This document shows, piece by piece, positions 16,583 through 29,511 of a stretch of DNA of 64,000 nt. Within the stretch, counting starts at the first letter, position 1. The number at the start of each line of letters is the position of its first letter. The position numbers and the translations under genes are program-made. The stretch lies in contig CAAGEZ010000001.1 in assembly GCA_900768995.1 (NCBI GenBank), forward strand, positions 21,322 to 85,321. Direction: 5' to 3'. The notes below the pieces were generated by a model. That model ran no database searches, was not told the DNA's origin, and saw only the letters and a program-made list of their open reading frames with translations. The stretch is from Oscillospiraceae bacterium (GTDB lineage Bacteria; Bacillota; Clostridia; Oscillospirales; Ruminococcaceae).

Positions 16583-17782
16583 TTATTCGTTGATCTTAGT
16601 AACAACGCCAGATCCTACTGTACGGCCGCCCTCACGGATAGCGAAACGGAGACCTTCCTCAATAGCGATAGGAGTGATAAGCTCAACCTTGATCTCAACG
16701 TTATCACCGGGCATGCACATTTCCTTATCAGCAGGAAGCTCGATAACGCCGGTAACGTCAGTTGTTCTGAAATAGAACTGAGGTCTGTAGTTGTTGAAGA
16801 AAGGAGTATGACGTCCGCCCTCTTCCTTCTTCAGAACGTAAACCTGACCGCTGAACTTGGTGTGGGGGTGAATGGAACCGGGCTTACAAAGAACCTGGCC
16901 TCTTTCGATTTCAGTTCTCTGGATACCACGGAGAAGAGCACCGATGTTGTCGCCTGCCTCAGCATAGTCGAGGATCTTTCTGAACATCTCGATACCTGTA
17001 ACAACAGTAGACTTAGTGTCCTTGATACCAACGATCTCAACAGTATCGTTAGTCTTGAGCTGACCTCTTTCAACTCTACCTGTAGCAACAGTACCACGAC
17101 CAGTGATGGTGAATACGTCCTCAACAGGCATAAGGAAGGGCTGATCAGCCTTTCTGTCGGGAGTAGGAATATAAGTGTCAACAGCGTCCATGAGCTTCTT
17201 GATGCACTCATACTCAGGAGCGTTAGGATCCTTGGACTCGGACATAAGAGCCTGGTAAGCAGAACCGATGATGATAGGAGTATCATCGCCGGGGAACTCG
17301 TACTTATCAAGAGTCTCACGGATATCCATCTCAACGAGCTCGAGGAGCTCAGGATCGTCAACCTGGTCAGCCTTGTTCATGAATACAACGATGTAAGGAA
17401 CGCCAACCTGACGAGCGAGAAGAAGGTGCTCCTTGGTCTGAGCCATAGGTCCATCAGTAGCAGCAACTACGAGGATAGCACCGTCCATCTGAGCAGCACC
17501 GGTGATCATGTTCTTAACATAGTCAGCGTGGCCCGGGCAGTCAACGTGAGCGTAGTGACGAGTATCAGTCTCGTACTCAACGTGAGCAGTGTTGATTGTG
17601 ATACCTCTTTCTCTCTCCTCGGGAGCCTTATCGATATCAGCATAGCCTTCGAACTGAGCCTGACCCTTAAGGGAAAGATACTTTGTAATAGCAGCGGTAA
17701 GAGTAGTCTTGCCGTGGTCAACGTGACCGATGGTACCAATGTTTACGTGGGGCTTGGTTCTTTCAAAATGTGCCTTTGCCAT
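16583..17782 (-). CDS. tuf: elongation factor Tu
   Basis: 399 residues, full length. GTPase motifs: GHVDHGKTTLTAAI (P-loop), DCPGHADYVKNMITGAAQMD (G3) and FMNKADQVDD (G4). Domains II and III follow, with VFTITGRGTVATGRVERG and GGRHTPFFNNYRPQFYFR. It delivers aminoacyl-tRNA to the ribosome. It has its own promoter at 17829-17857 in addition to any readthrough from fusA, and ends with a terminator at 16532-16563. Confidence 0.99.
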   Translation of the reverse strand: MAKAHFERTKPHVNIGTIGHVDHGKTTLTAAITKYLSLKGQAQFEGYADIDKAPEERERGITINTAHVEYETDTRHYAHVDCPGHADYVKNMITGAAQMDGAILVVAATDGPMAQTKEHLLLARQVGVPYIVVFMNKADQVDDPELLELVEMDIRETLDKYEFPGDDTPIIIGSAYQALMSESKDPNAPEYECIKKLMDAVDTYIPTPDRKADQPFLMPVEDVFTITGRGTVATGRVERGQLKTNDTVEIVGIKDTKSTVVTGIEMFRKILDYAEAGDNIGALLRGIQRTEIERGQVLCKPGSIHPHTKFSGQVYVLKKEEGGRHTPFFNNYRPQFYFRTTDVTGVIELPADKEMCMPGDNVEIKVELITPIAIEEGLRFAIREGGRTVGSGVVTKINE

Positions 17783-17828
17783 TGGAAAATTCCTCCTTTA
17801 AATTTAGGTTTAAATAGCTTATGCTATC

Positions 17829-17857
17829 ATTTTAACAGATTTGCATTTAAAATGCAA
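17829..17857 (-). promoter_or_regulatory. internal promoter for tuf
   Basis: On the minus strand TTGCAT and TAAAAT lie 17 bases apart, in the AT-rich gap between fusA and tuf. It would let tuf be expressed above the rest of the str operon. Confidence 0.65.
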
Positions 17858-17901
17858 GCCTATTTTGTAAATTTTCGTAAAAAATTACAAATATTCTAAA
17901 A

Positions 17902-19983
17902 TCAGTTTGCCTTGTTTCTTGCAGACATGATCTTTTCAGCAACAGATCTGGGCACCTCTGTGTAGCTGTCAGGCTCCATAGAATACTGACCACGACCCTG
18001 TGTCTTGGAACGGAGGTCATTGGAGTAACCGAACATCTCAGAAAGAGGAACGAGAGCGTCAACCTGAGCTGTGCCGTTGTTTGTCTCCTGACCGAGGATC
18101 TGACCACGGCGGGAGTTAAGGTCACCGATTACAGTTCCCATAAAGTCATCGGGAACGATAGCGGATACCTTCATGATAGGCTCAAGAATGCAGGGATCAG
18201 CCTTCTTCATAGCTTCCTTGAACGCCATAGAACCGGCAATGGAGAATGCCATTTCGGAAGAGTCGACTTCGTGGTAAGAACCATCGTAAAGAGTAACCTT
18301 TACGTCAACAACCTGATAGCCTGCGAGAACGCCTGCCTTCATAGCGCCCTGAATACCCTTGTCAACAGCGGGAATGTACTCCTTAGGAATAGCACCGCCG
18401 ACAACAGCATTGATAAACTCGTAACCCTTACCGGATTCGTTAGGCTCAACCTTGATCTTAACGTGACCGTACTGACCCTTACCACCGGACTGACGAGCGT
18501 ACTTGTGATCAACATCAGCAAGCTTCTTGATAGTTTCCTTGTAAGCAACCTGAGGCGCACCAACGTTTGCCTCTACCTTAAACTCTCTGAGGAGACGGTC
18601 AACGATGATATCGAGGTGAAGCTCACCCATACCGGCGATGATAGTCTGTCCTGTTTCCTCATCTGTCCAGGTTCTGAAGGTGGGGTCTTCTTCTGCAAGC
18701 TTCGCAAGACCGATGCCCATCTTCTCCTGACCTGCCTTAGTCTTAGGCTCGATAGCGAGCTGGATAACAGGCTCAGGGAATTCCATAGACTCGAGAATAA
18801 TGGGGTGCTTGGGATCACAGAGAGTATCACCTGTAGTAGTATTCTTAAGACCTACACAAGCTGCGATATCGCCTGAGTAAACAGTTTCGATATCCTTTCT
18901 GTGGTTGGAGTGCATCTGAAGGATACGTCCCATTCTTTCGGAACCGTCCTTAGTTGCATTAAGAACAGTAGCACCTGCGTCAACAGTACCGGAGTAAACT
19001 CTGAAGTAGCAGAGCTTTCCAACGAAGGGGTCTGTTGCGATCTTGAATGCGAGAGCTGCGAAAGGCTCGTCATCAGATGCAGGTCTGTCCTCTTCCTCAC
19101 CTGTCTCGGGGTTAACGCCCTTGATAGGAGGAATATCGAGAGGAGAAGGCATATAGTCAACAATTGCATCAAGGAGCTTCTGAACGCCCTTGTTTCTGTA
19201 AGAAGTACCGCAGGTAACGGGAACCATCTTGTTCTCGATACAGCCCTTACGAATGCACTTCTTAACTTCCTCAATTGTGAGCTCTTCGCCCTCAAGGTAT
19301 TTTTCCATGATCTCGTCGTCCATCTCAGCAGCTGCTTCGATGAGCTCATCGTGATACTTCTGAGCAAGCTCCATCATATCCTCAGGGATAGGCTCGTCTC
19401 TCATATCCTTACCGAGGTCATCATAATAAACCTCAGCCTTCATCTCAACGAGGTCGATAAGTCCCTTAAAGTCTTCCTCGGAACCGATAGGAAGCTGAAT
19501 GGGCACTGCGTTACACTTAAGACGTTCGTGCATCATTTCTACAACACGGTAGAAGTTAGCACCCATAATGTCCATCTTGTTAACGTAAGCCATTCTGGGA
19601 ACCTGATATTTATCAGCCTGACGCCAAACGGTCTCAGACTGGGGCTCAACGCCGCCCTTTGCACAGAAAACTGTTACAGAACCGTCAAGAACTCGAAGCG
19701 AACGCTCAACCTCAACTGTAAAGTCAACGTGGCCCGGGGTGTCGATGATATTGATTCTATGGTCTCCCCAGTGCGCTGTAGTAGCAGCGGAAGTAATGGT
19801 GATACCTCTTTCCTTCTCCTGCTCCATCCAGTCCATCGTGGACGCACCCTCGTGGGTTTCACCAATCTTGTAGTTAACACCCGTGTAGAAAAGGATACGC
19901 TCGGTGGTGGTGGTTTTACCAGCGTCGATGTGAGCCATGATACCAATGTTTCTTGTTTTTTCAAGTGAACAATCTCTTGGCAT
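17902..19983 (-). CDS. fusA: elongation factor G
   Basis: 693 residues, full length. P-loop AHIDAGKTTTTERILFYTG, G3 DTPGHVDFTVEVERS, G4 YVNKMDIMGA, followed by the domain II-V pattern (GMGELHLDIIVDRLLREF, QILGQETNNGTAQVDALVPL). It drives translocation and, with RRF, recycling. It lies in the str operon order rpsL-rpsG-fusA-tuf. Confidence 0.99.
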   Translation of the reverse strand: MPRDCSLEKTRNIGIMAHIDAGKTTTTERILFYTGVNYKIGETHEGASTMDWMEQEKERGITITSAATTAHWGDHRINIIDTPGHVDFTVEVERSLRVLDGSVTVFCAKGGVEPQSETVWRQADKYQVPRMAYVNKMDIMGANFYRVVEMMHERLKCNAVPIQLPIGSEEDFKGLIDLVEMKAEVYYDDLGKDMRDEPIPEDMMELAQKYHDELIEAAAEMDDEIMEKYLEGEELTIEEVKKCIRKGCIENKMVPVTCGTSYRNKGVQKLLDAIVDYMPSPLDIPPIKGVNPETGEEEDRPASDDEPFAALAFKIATDPFVGKLCYFRVYSGTVDAGATVLNATKDGSERMGRILQMHSNHRKDIETVYSGDIAACVGLKNTTTGDTLCDPKHPIILESMEFPEPVIQLAIEPKTKAGQEKMGIGLAKLAEEDPTFRTWTDEETGQTIIAGMGELHLDIIVDRLLREFKVEANVGAPQVAYKETIKKLADVDHKYARQSGGKGQYGHVKIKVEPNESGKGYEFINAVVGGAIPKEYIPAVDKGIQGAMKAGVLAGYQVVDVKVTLYDGSYHEVDSSEMAFSIAGSMAFKEAMKKADPCILEPIMKVSAIVPDDFMGTVIGDLNSRRGQILGQETNNGTAQVDALVPLSEMFGYSNDLRSKTQGRGQYSMEPDSYTEVPRSVAEKIMSARNKAN

Positions 19984-20042
19984 AGCTTTTCCTCCAAAAT
20001 ATAGCTGCGTTTATAACGTACTGCTTCGGCTTTAAGGCTCTG

Positions 20043-20513
20043 TTACCATCTGTAGTGAGCAAATGCCTTATTTGCTTCAGCCATCTTGTGAGTATCCTCA
20101 CGCTTCTTGCAAGCTCCGCCCAGACCGTTCATAGCGTCCATGATCTCGGCAGCGAGTCTTTCCTTCATAGTCTTCTCGTTTCTTGCTCTTGCGTAAGTAG
20201 TAAGCCATCTGAGTCCAAGAGTCTGCTTTCTCTCGGGTCTTACCTCCATAGGAACCTGGTAGGTAGCACCGCCCACACGGCGAGCCTTTACCTCCAGGAG
20301 AGGCATAATGTTCTCCATTGCCTCGTTGAACGCCTCAAGAGCGTCCTTTCCTGTCTTTTCAGCAACAATGTCAAAAGCTCCGTAAACGATCTTCTGAGCA
20401 ACGCCCTTCTTACCGTCGAGCATTATATTGTTGACAAGGCGGGTAACGATCTCTGAATTGTAAACGGGGTCGCAAAGAACCTCACGCTTAGCTATTTTAC
20501 CTCTTCTTGGCAC
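20043..20513 (-). CDS. rpsG: 30S ribosomal protein S7
   Basis: 156 residues, the normal bacterial length. The start is GTG at 20513: AGGAGGG lies before it and it gives PRRGKIAKREVL, the canonical N-terminus. The longer frame beginning at 20591 includes the ribosome binding site itself. Motifs include MENIMPLLEVKARRVGG and RWLTTYARARNEKTM. It binds 16S rRNA in the 30S head. Confidence 0.97.
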   Translation of the reverse strand: MPRRGKIAKREVLCDPVYNSEIVTRLVNNIMLDGKKGVAQKIVYGAFDIVAEKTGKDALEAFNEAMENIMPLLEVKARRVGGATYQVPMEVRPERKQTLGLRWLTTYARARNEKTMKERLAAEIMDAMNGLGGACKKREDTHKMAEANKAFAHYRW

Positions 20514-20666
20514 AATACTTCCCTCCTTCATAGTAATGATATCATAGGTACTCGTTTCTTCCACGACACGTCGTCCAATGCAGAGGTCCATCTATATAAA
20601 AATGAATATCTCCACAAATAATCAATGTGTGGTTTCATCTGAGTCACTTTGGATTACAGAAAGCTA

Positions 20667-21089
20667 TTACTTAGCTCCTGCCTTGGGCTTCTTGGCACCG
20701 TACTTGGAACGGGCCTGGTTTCTCTTGGCAACACCCTGAGCATCGAGTGTACCTCTGATGATGTGATAACGTACACCGGGGAGGTCCTTAACTCTTCCGC
20801 CTCTGATAAGAACAACAGAGTGCTCCTGGAGGTTGTGTCCGATACCGGGAATGTAAGCTGTTACTTCGTTTCCGTTTGTAAGCTTAACTCTGGCGATCTT
20901 TCTCATAGCGGAGTTAGGCTTCTTAGGTGTAGCGGTTCTTACAGCGGTGCAAACGCCTCTCTTCTGAGGTGAGCTGAGGTCGATAGCGATCTTCTTCTTG
21001 GCATTGTAACCCTTCTGAAGAGCGGGAGCTGTGGACTTCTTCTCAATAACGTCTCTTCCCTTGCGAACTAACTGATTAAAGGTAGGCAT
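20667..21089 (-). CDS. rpsL: 30S ribosomal protein S12
   Basis: 140 residues. The start is ATG 21089 (MPTFNQLVRKGRD) with a GAAAGGAGAT RBS; the frame to 21260 covers the promoter and is not coding. TPKKPNSAMRKIARVKL keeps the lysine whose changes give streptomycin resistance, so the site looks wild type. It helps decoding fidelity. First gene of the str operon. Confidence 0.97.
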   Translation of the reverse strand: MPTFNQLVRKGRDVIEKKSTAPALQKGYNAKKKIAIDLSSPQKRGVCTAVRTATPKKPNSAMRKIARVKLTNGNEVTAYIPGIGHNLQEHSVVLIRGGRVKDLPGVRYHIIRGTLDAQGVAKRNQARSKYGAKKPKAGAK

Positions 21090-21152
21090 TGATACATCTC
21101 CTTTCATAGATTTCCGTGGAAAGTATATATTTATACCATCACACATTTTATT

Positions 21153-21181
21153 ATTATACACGCATTTTCCCCGATTGTCAA
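21153..21181 (-). promoter_or_regulatory. str operon promoter
   Basis: TTGACA and TATAAT, both perfect, with 17 bases between, on the minus strand 64 bases upstream of rpsL. Confidence 0.9.
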
Positions 21182-21276
21182 GCATTTTATACAATTTCAA
21201 ACGGCAAAATTTGTTTTTGTCGCTTTTTACAACCACGTAGCCGTGTATATCCGCCTGCATAGGTGATTTTAACGAA

Positions 21277-21302
21277 CAAGGCAGCCCCTGAGGACTGCCC
21301 TG
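21277..21302 (-). terminator. possible rpoC terminator
   Basis: On the minus strand GGGCAGTCC pairs with GGGGCTGCC around TCA, followed by TTGTT. The tail is weak, so some readthrough into the str operon is possible. Confidence 0.5.
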
Positions 21303-21319
21303 AAAGCATTTTATTTCAC

Positions 21320-25210
<3,891 letters not shown>

Positions 25211-25363
25211 TAGCTTACACTCCTTAAATCAAGTAGAGTATATACCTTTGCGGGAGATGCATTCCCCCGCTCGGTATGAACGGCGTAGGATTTTCCCGCC
25301 GCCCGTTTTTGGGGCAGCGGAAAAGGTATTGCGCAGCTGCCGATATCACAGCAGCGTAGTTTT

Positions 25364-28300
25364 TTAGATCAGGTCATCGTCAAAATCGTCCGAACCGAAA
25401 TCGGTATCGTCATCGCCCACGTCATCGTAATCGTCGGAATCGGAGCTGCCGAATTCATCGTCATCGCCCTCTTCAAGGGAGAAGCCTTCGTCGAGGTCGC
25501 CCTCGTCGAAATCGTCAGCATCTGAAACAGGAGGCGGAATAACGTCATCGTCGTCCTCAAAGGTAGCCTTAAGGTCGATCTCCTGATTATTTTCGTCAAG
25601 AACCTGAATATCGAGGCAGAGGGACTGGAATTCCTTTATAACTACCTTGAATGCCTCGGGGATACCGGGCTTGGGCACGTTCTGACCCTTAACGATAGCC
25701 TCGTAGGTCTTTACACGTCCCACAGTATCGTCAGACTTGACAGTAAGGATCTCCTGAAGAGTATAGGCAGCACCGTAAGCCTCAAGAGCCCAAACTTCCA
25801 TCTCTCCGAAACGCTGACCGCCGAACTGAGCCTTACCGCCAAGGGGCTGCTGTGTTACCAGCGAGTAAGGACCAACGGAACGTGCGTGGATCTTATCATC
25901 AACAAGGTGATGGAGCTTAAGGTAGTACATTATACCAACAGTAACTCTGTTGTCGAAAGGCTCACCTGTACGGCCGTCTCTCAGAACGATCTTGCCGTCC
26001 TCGTCCATACCGGCTTCCTTGAAGCAGGCACGGATATCTTCCTCGTGTGCGCCGTCGAATACAGGGGTCATGACCTTCCAGCCAAGCTTTCTTGCAGCCA
26101 TACCAAGATGAACTTCAAGCACCTGACCGATGTTCATACGTGAAGGAACGCCCAGAGGGTTAAGAACGATATCCAAAGGAGTACCGTCGGGGAGGAAGGG
26201 CATATCTTCGGATTTAAGGATACGTGAAACGACACCCTTGTTACCGTGACGGCCCGCCATCTTGTCGCCCACAGAGATCTTTCTCTTCTGAGCAATATAG
26301 CAGCGAACGAGCTTGTTAACTCCGGGAGAAAGCTCATCGCAGTTCTCACGGGTGAATATCTTAACATCAACAACAACGCCGGACTCACCGTGAGGGACCT
26401 TAAGGGAGTTGTCTCTTACTTCCTTTGCCTTCTCACCGAAAATAGCTCTGAGGAGTCTTTCCTCGGCAGTAAGCTCGGTCTCGCCCTTAGGTGTTACCTT
26501 ACCGACAAGGATATCACCCGCTCTGACCTCAGCACCGATGCGGATAATTCCTCTGTCATCGAGGTCCTTAAGAGCGTCCTCACCAACGTTGGGGATATCT
26601 CTTGTGATAGTCTCCGCACCGAGCTTGGTGTCTCTTTCCTCGATCTCGTATTCCTCGATGTGGATAGATGTGTAAATATCTTCACGGACAACACGCTCAT
26701 TAAGAAGAACGGCGTCCTCATAGTTGTAGCCTTCCCAGGTCATAAATCCGATAAGAGCATTCTTACCGATAGCAAGCTCACCGTTGCTTGTAGCGGGGCC
26801 GTCAGCCAGAACCTGACCAACGTGTACCTCTTCGCCCTTTTCAACGATAGGTCTCTGGTTAACGCAGGTACCCTGGTTGGAGCGCTTGAACTTGATAAGC
26901 TTGTAGGAATGTGTAGCGCCTGTGCCTTCCTTGACAACAACTTCGTCAGCGCTTACACGCTCAACAACGCCGTCGTGCTTGGAAACAACGCAGACACCAG
27001 AGTCAACGGCAGCCTTGTACTCCATACCTGTTCCGACAATAGGAGCTTCGGTCTTAAGAAGAGGCACAGCCTGACGCTGCATGTTCGCACCCATAAGAGC
27101 ACGGTTAGCATCATCGTTTTCGAGGAACGGTATCATCGCTGTAGCGATAGAAACGACCATCTTAGGAGAAACGTCCATAAAGTCTGCACGTTCTCTCTCG
27201 CATTCAAGTATCTGGTCTCTGTAACGGGCATTTACTCTGGGACGTGCGAACTTGTGATCCTCGGTAAGAGGCTCATTCGCCTGAGCAACAGTGTAGTTGT
27301 CCTCAACATCGGCAGTCATATAAACGACCTCGTCAGTAACAACGCCTGTAGCCTTGTCAACACGTCTGTAGGGAGCTTCAATGAAGCCGTATTCATTTAT
27401 TCTTGCGAAAGATGCAAGATAGGAGATAAGTCCGATGTTAGGTCCTTCAGGAGTCTCGATAGGACACATTCTTCCGTAGTGGGAGTAGTGAACGTCACGA
27501 ACCTCAAATCCTGCACGGTCACGGGAAAGACCGCCGGGACCGAGGGCTGAAAGACGTCTCTTGTGAGTAAGCTCTGCAAGAGGGTTGTTCTGATCCATAA
27601 ACTGGGACAGAGGTGAGGAACCGAAAAATTCCTTGATAGCCGCAGTAATGGGACGGATATTGATAAGGCTCTGAGGAGTGATGGTCTCAGCTTCCTGAGC
27701 CTGAGTGTTCATTCTCTCTCTGATGCTTCTCTCCATACGTGCAAAGCCGATCCTGAACTGGTTCTGGAGCAGCTCACCAACGGAGCGGATACGTCTGTTG
27801 CCAAGGTGGTCGATATCGTCCACAGTGCCGACGCCTTCGCAGAGGTTGATGAAGTAGCTGATAGTAGCAAAGATATCATCAAGGGTGATGTGCTTGGGAA
27901 CAAGCTCGTCAGCACGTTTCTTGATCATCTCTTCAAGCTCGTCATTGTCAGCGGCAGTGTCAAGGATATCTCTCAGCACCTTATAGGAAACCAGTTCATT
28001 GATACCGCAGGCAGCAGTGTCAATATCAACATATCCCTTGATATCCACCATACCGTTGCCGATGATCTTGACTTCCTTCTCCTCAACGTGGCTCTGAGTG
28101 TCGCCGTGAGTGGAAGTAACAGTCTCCTTGTGCTCGACCTTGAGCCAAGCTTCCATAACGCCTGCCTGCTCGATCTCCTTAGCTCTGTCGTATGTGATGA
28201 GCTCGCCCTCGTCAGCCATAATTTCGCCTGTGGAGGGATTTGCAACAGGTCTTGAAAGGTAATGGCCTGCAAGACGGGAAGCGATACCGAGCTTCTTGTT

Positions 28301-29134
28301 ATACTTGTATCTTCCGAAACGAGAGAGATCGTATCTCTTAGCGTCGAAGAAGAGCATATTGATGTGTGAAATAGCGCTGTCCACCGTAGGAGGCTCGCCG
28401 GGACGGAGCTTCTTGTAAATTTCAAGAAGAGCCTCTTCGGTAGTATTGATATTGGAGTCCTTTTCAAGGATAGTCTGGCTGAGAACAACACTTGGACCGA
28501 ACATATCGTCGATCTCCTGATTTGTGCCGCAGCCGAGAGCTCTTATAAAAGTAGTAAGAGGGATCTTTCTGTTCTTATCTATTCTTACGTAAGCAACATC
28601 GGAGGAATCCATCTCATATTCGAGCCAAGCACCTCTGTTGGGGATAACAGTGGACTTGAACAGATCCTTACCGGTCTTGTCCTTTTCAAAAGCGTAATAA
28701 ACTCCGGGTGAACGAACGAGCTGGGAAACGATAACACGCTCAGCGCCGTTGATAACGAAGGTTCCGCTCTCAGTCATAAGAGGGAAATCGCCCATAAATA
28801 CTTCGTTTTCCTTAACGTCGCCGGTCTCCTTGTTCCAGAGAGTAGCCTTTACTCTGAGCGGAGCGGCATAGGTAGCGTCTCTTTCCTTGCACTCTTCCAC
28901 CGAATACTTGGGGGTATCGTCGAGATGATAATCGACGAAGTTAAGCACCAGATTGCCGTTATAATCCGTGACAGCGGCAACATCACGGAAAACCTCTTTA
29001 AGTCCCTCCTCAAGAAACCATTTGTAGGAATTTTTCTGCACTTCGATAAGATTAGGCATTTCAAGAGCTTCATTTATCTTTCCGAAGCTCATACGGGTAG
29101 TCTTACCGAGCTGCACCGGCTTTACATTCACCAT
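25364..29134 (-). CDS. rpoB: RNA polymerase beta subunit with acidic C-terminal tail
   Basis: 1256 residues from ATG 29134, chosen because AGGAGGAG precedes it; an upstream ATG at 29170 has no such site. The rifampicin region is normal and wild-type in pattern (FFGSSPLSQFMDQNNPLAEL, then HKRRLSALGPGG). The end of the core (GGKAQFGGQRFGEMEVWALE) is followed after about 75 residues by an unusual tail of about 60 residues rich in Asp, Glu and Ser. There is no rplJ-rplL upstream; the gene has its own promoter at 29354-29382. Confidence 0.98.
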   Translation of the reverse strand: MVNVKPVQLGKTTRMSFGKINEALEMPNLIEVQKNSYKWFLEEGLKEVFRDVAAVTDYNGNLVLNFVDYHLDDTPKYSVEECKERDATYAAPLRVKATLWNKETGDVKENEVFMGDFPLMTESGTFVINGAERVIVSQLVRSPGVYYAFEKDKTGKDLFKSTVIPNRGAWLEYEMDSSDVAYVRIDKNRKIPLTTFIRALGCGTNQEIDDMFGPSVVLSQTILEKDSNINTTEEALLEIYKKLRPGEPPTVDSAISHINMLFFDAKRYDLSRFGRYKYNKKLGIASRLAGHYLSRPVANPSTGEIMADEGELITYDRAKEIEQAGVMEAWLKVEHKETVTSTHGDTQSHVEEKEVKIIGNGMVDIKGYVDIDTAACGINELVSYKVLRDILDTAADNDELEEMIKKRADELVPKHITLDDIFATISYFINLCEGVGTVDDIDHLGNRRIRSVGELLQNQFRIGFARMERSIRERMNTQAQEAETITPQSLINIRPITAAIKEFFGSSPLSQFMDQNNPLAELTHKRRLSALGPGGLSRDRAGFEVRDVHYSHYGRMCPIETPEGPNIGLISYLASFARINEYGFIEAPYRRVDKATGVVTDEVVYMTADVEDNYTVAQANEPLTEDHKFARPRVNARYRDQILECERERADFMDVSPKMVVSIATAMIPFLENDDANRALMGANMQRQAVPLLKTEAPIVGTGMEYKAAVDSGVCVVSKHDGVVERVSADEVVVKEGTGATHSYKLIKFKRSNQGTCVNQRPIVEKGEEVHVGQVLADGPATSNGELAIGKNALIGFMTWEGYNYEDAVLLNERVVREDIYTSIHIEEYEIEERDTKLGAETITRDIPNVGEDALKDLDDRGIIRIGAEVRAGDILVGKVTPKGETELTAEERLLRAIFGEKAKEVRDNSLKVPHGESGVVVDVKIFTRENCDELSPGVNKLVRCYIAQKRKISVGDKMAGRHGNKGVVSRILKSEDMPFLPDGTPLDIVLNPLGVPSRMNIGQVLEVHLGMAARKLGWKVMTPVFDGAHEEDIRACFKEAGMDEDGKIVLRDGRTGEPFDNRVTVGIMYYLKLHHLVDDKIHARSVGPYSLVTQQPLGGKAQFGGQRFGEMEVWALEAYGAAYTLQEILTVKSDDTVGRVKTYEAIVKGQNVPKPGIPEAFKVVIKEFQSLCLDIQVLDENNQEIDLKATFEDDDDVIPPPVSDADDFDEGDLDEGFSLEEGDDDEFGSSDSDDYDDVGDDDTDFGSDDFDDDLI

Positions 29135-29353
29135 AGGCGGACTCCTCCTCACTTTGTTTAGAAAAGACATTCGGAAAAAATTTTCCGAACATATGCAAAA
29201 TTATGCCCGAACCGTCACCGCACAGCATAACTGTGCTTTCCGTATATTATTGACAGGTATTGGAAATTATAAGCCACAGCCCCGAAATTCTCCCTTTAGA
29301 ACAGGTTAACTCAGGTAAAACAGGCATAAGAATACATTATGATACAGTATATT

Positions 29354-29382
29354 ATTATATAACATCTGTCCACAATTGTCAA
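29354..29382 (-). promoter_or_regulatory. rpoB promoter
   Basis: Perfect TTGACA (29382-29377) and TATAAT (29359-29354) with a 17-base spacer on the minus strand. It leaves a leader of about 210 bases before rpoB; no riboswitch or protein-leader structure is recognised in it. Confidence 0.9.
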
Positions 29383-29511
29383 GGGATTTTCTCCCGTTTT
29401 CAAAACTTTTACGTTTTGCACAACCCCAACACCGAATATCGCCGTGCCTATGCATCTTTATGTCAAAAAGCAAAATGCGCCGTGACAAAGCCACAGCGCA
29501 TTTTAAATTTG

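Noticed and set aside
18901..19968. Long plus-strand ORF opposite fusA, and similar ones opposite rpoB, rpoC, tuf and purC
   Set aside because: These are mirror frames of highly expressed genes with strong codon bias; none has a good RBS or a recognisable product.
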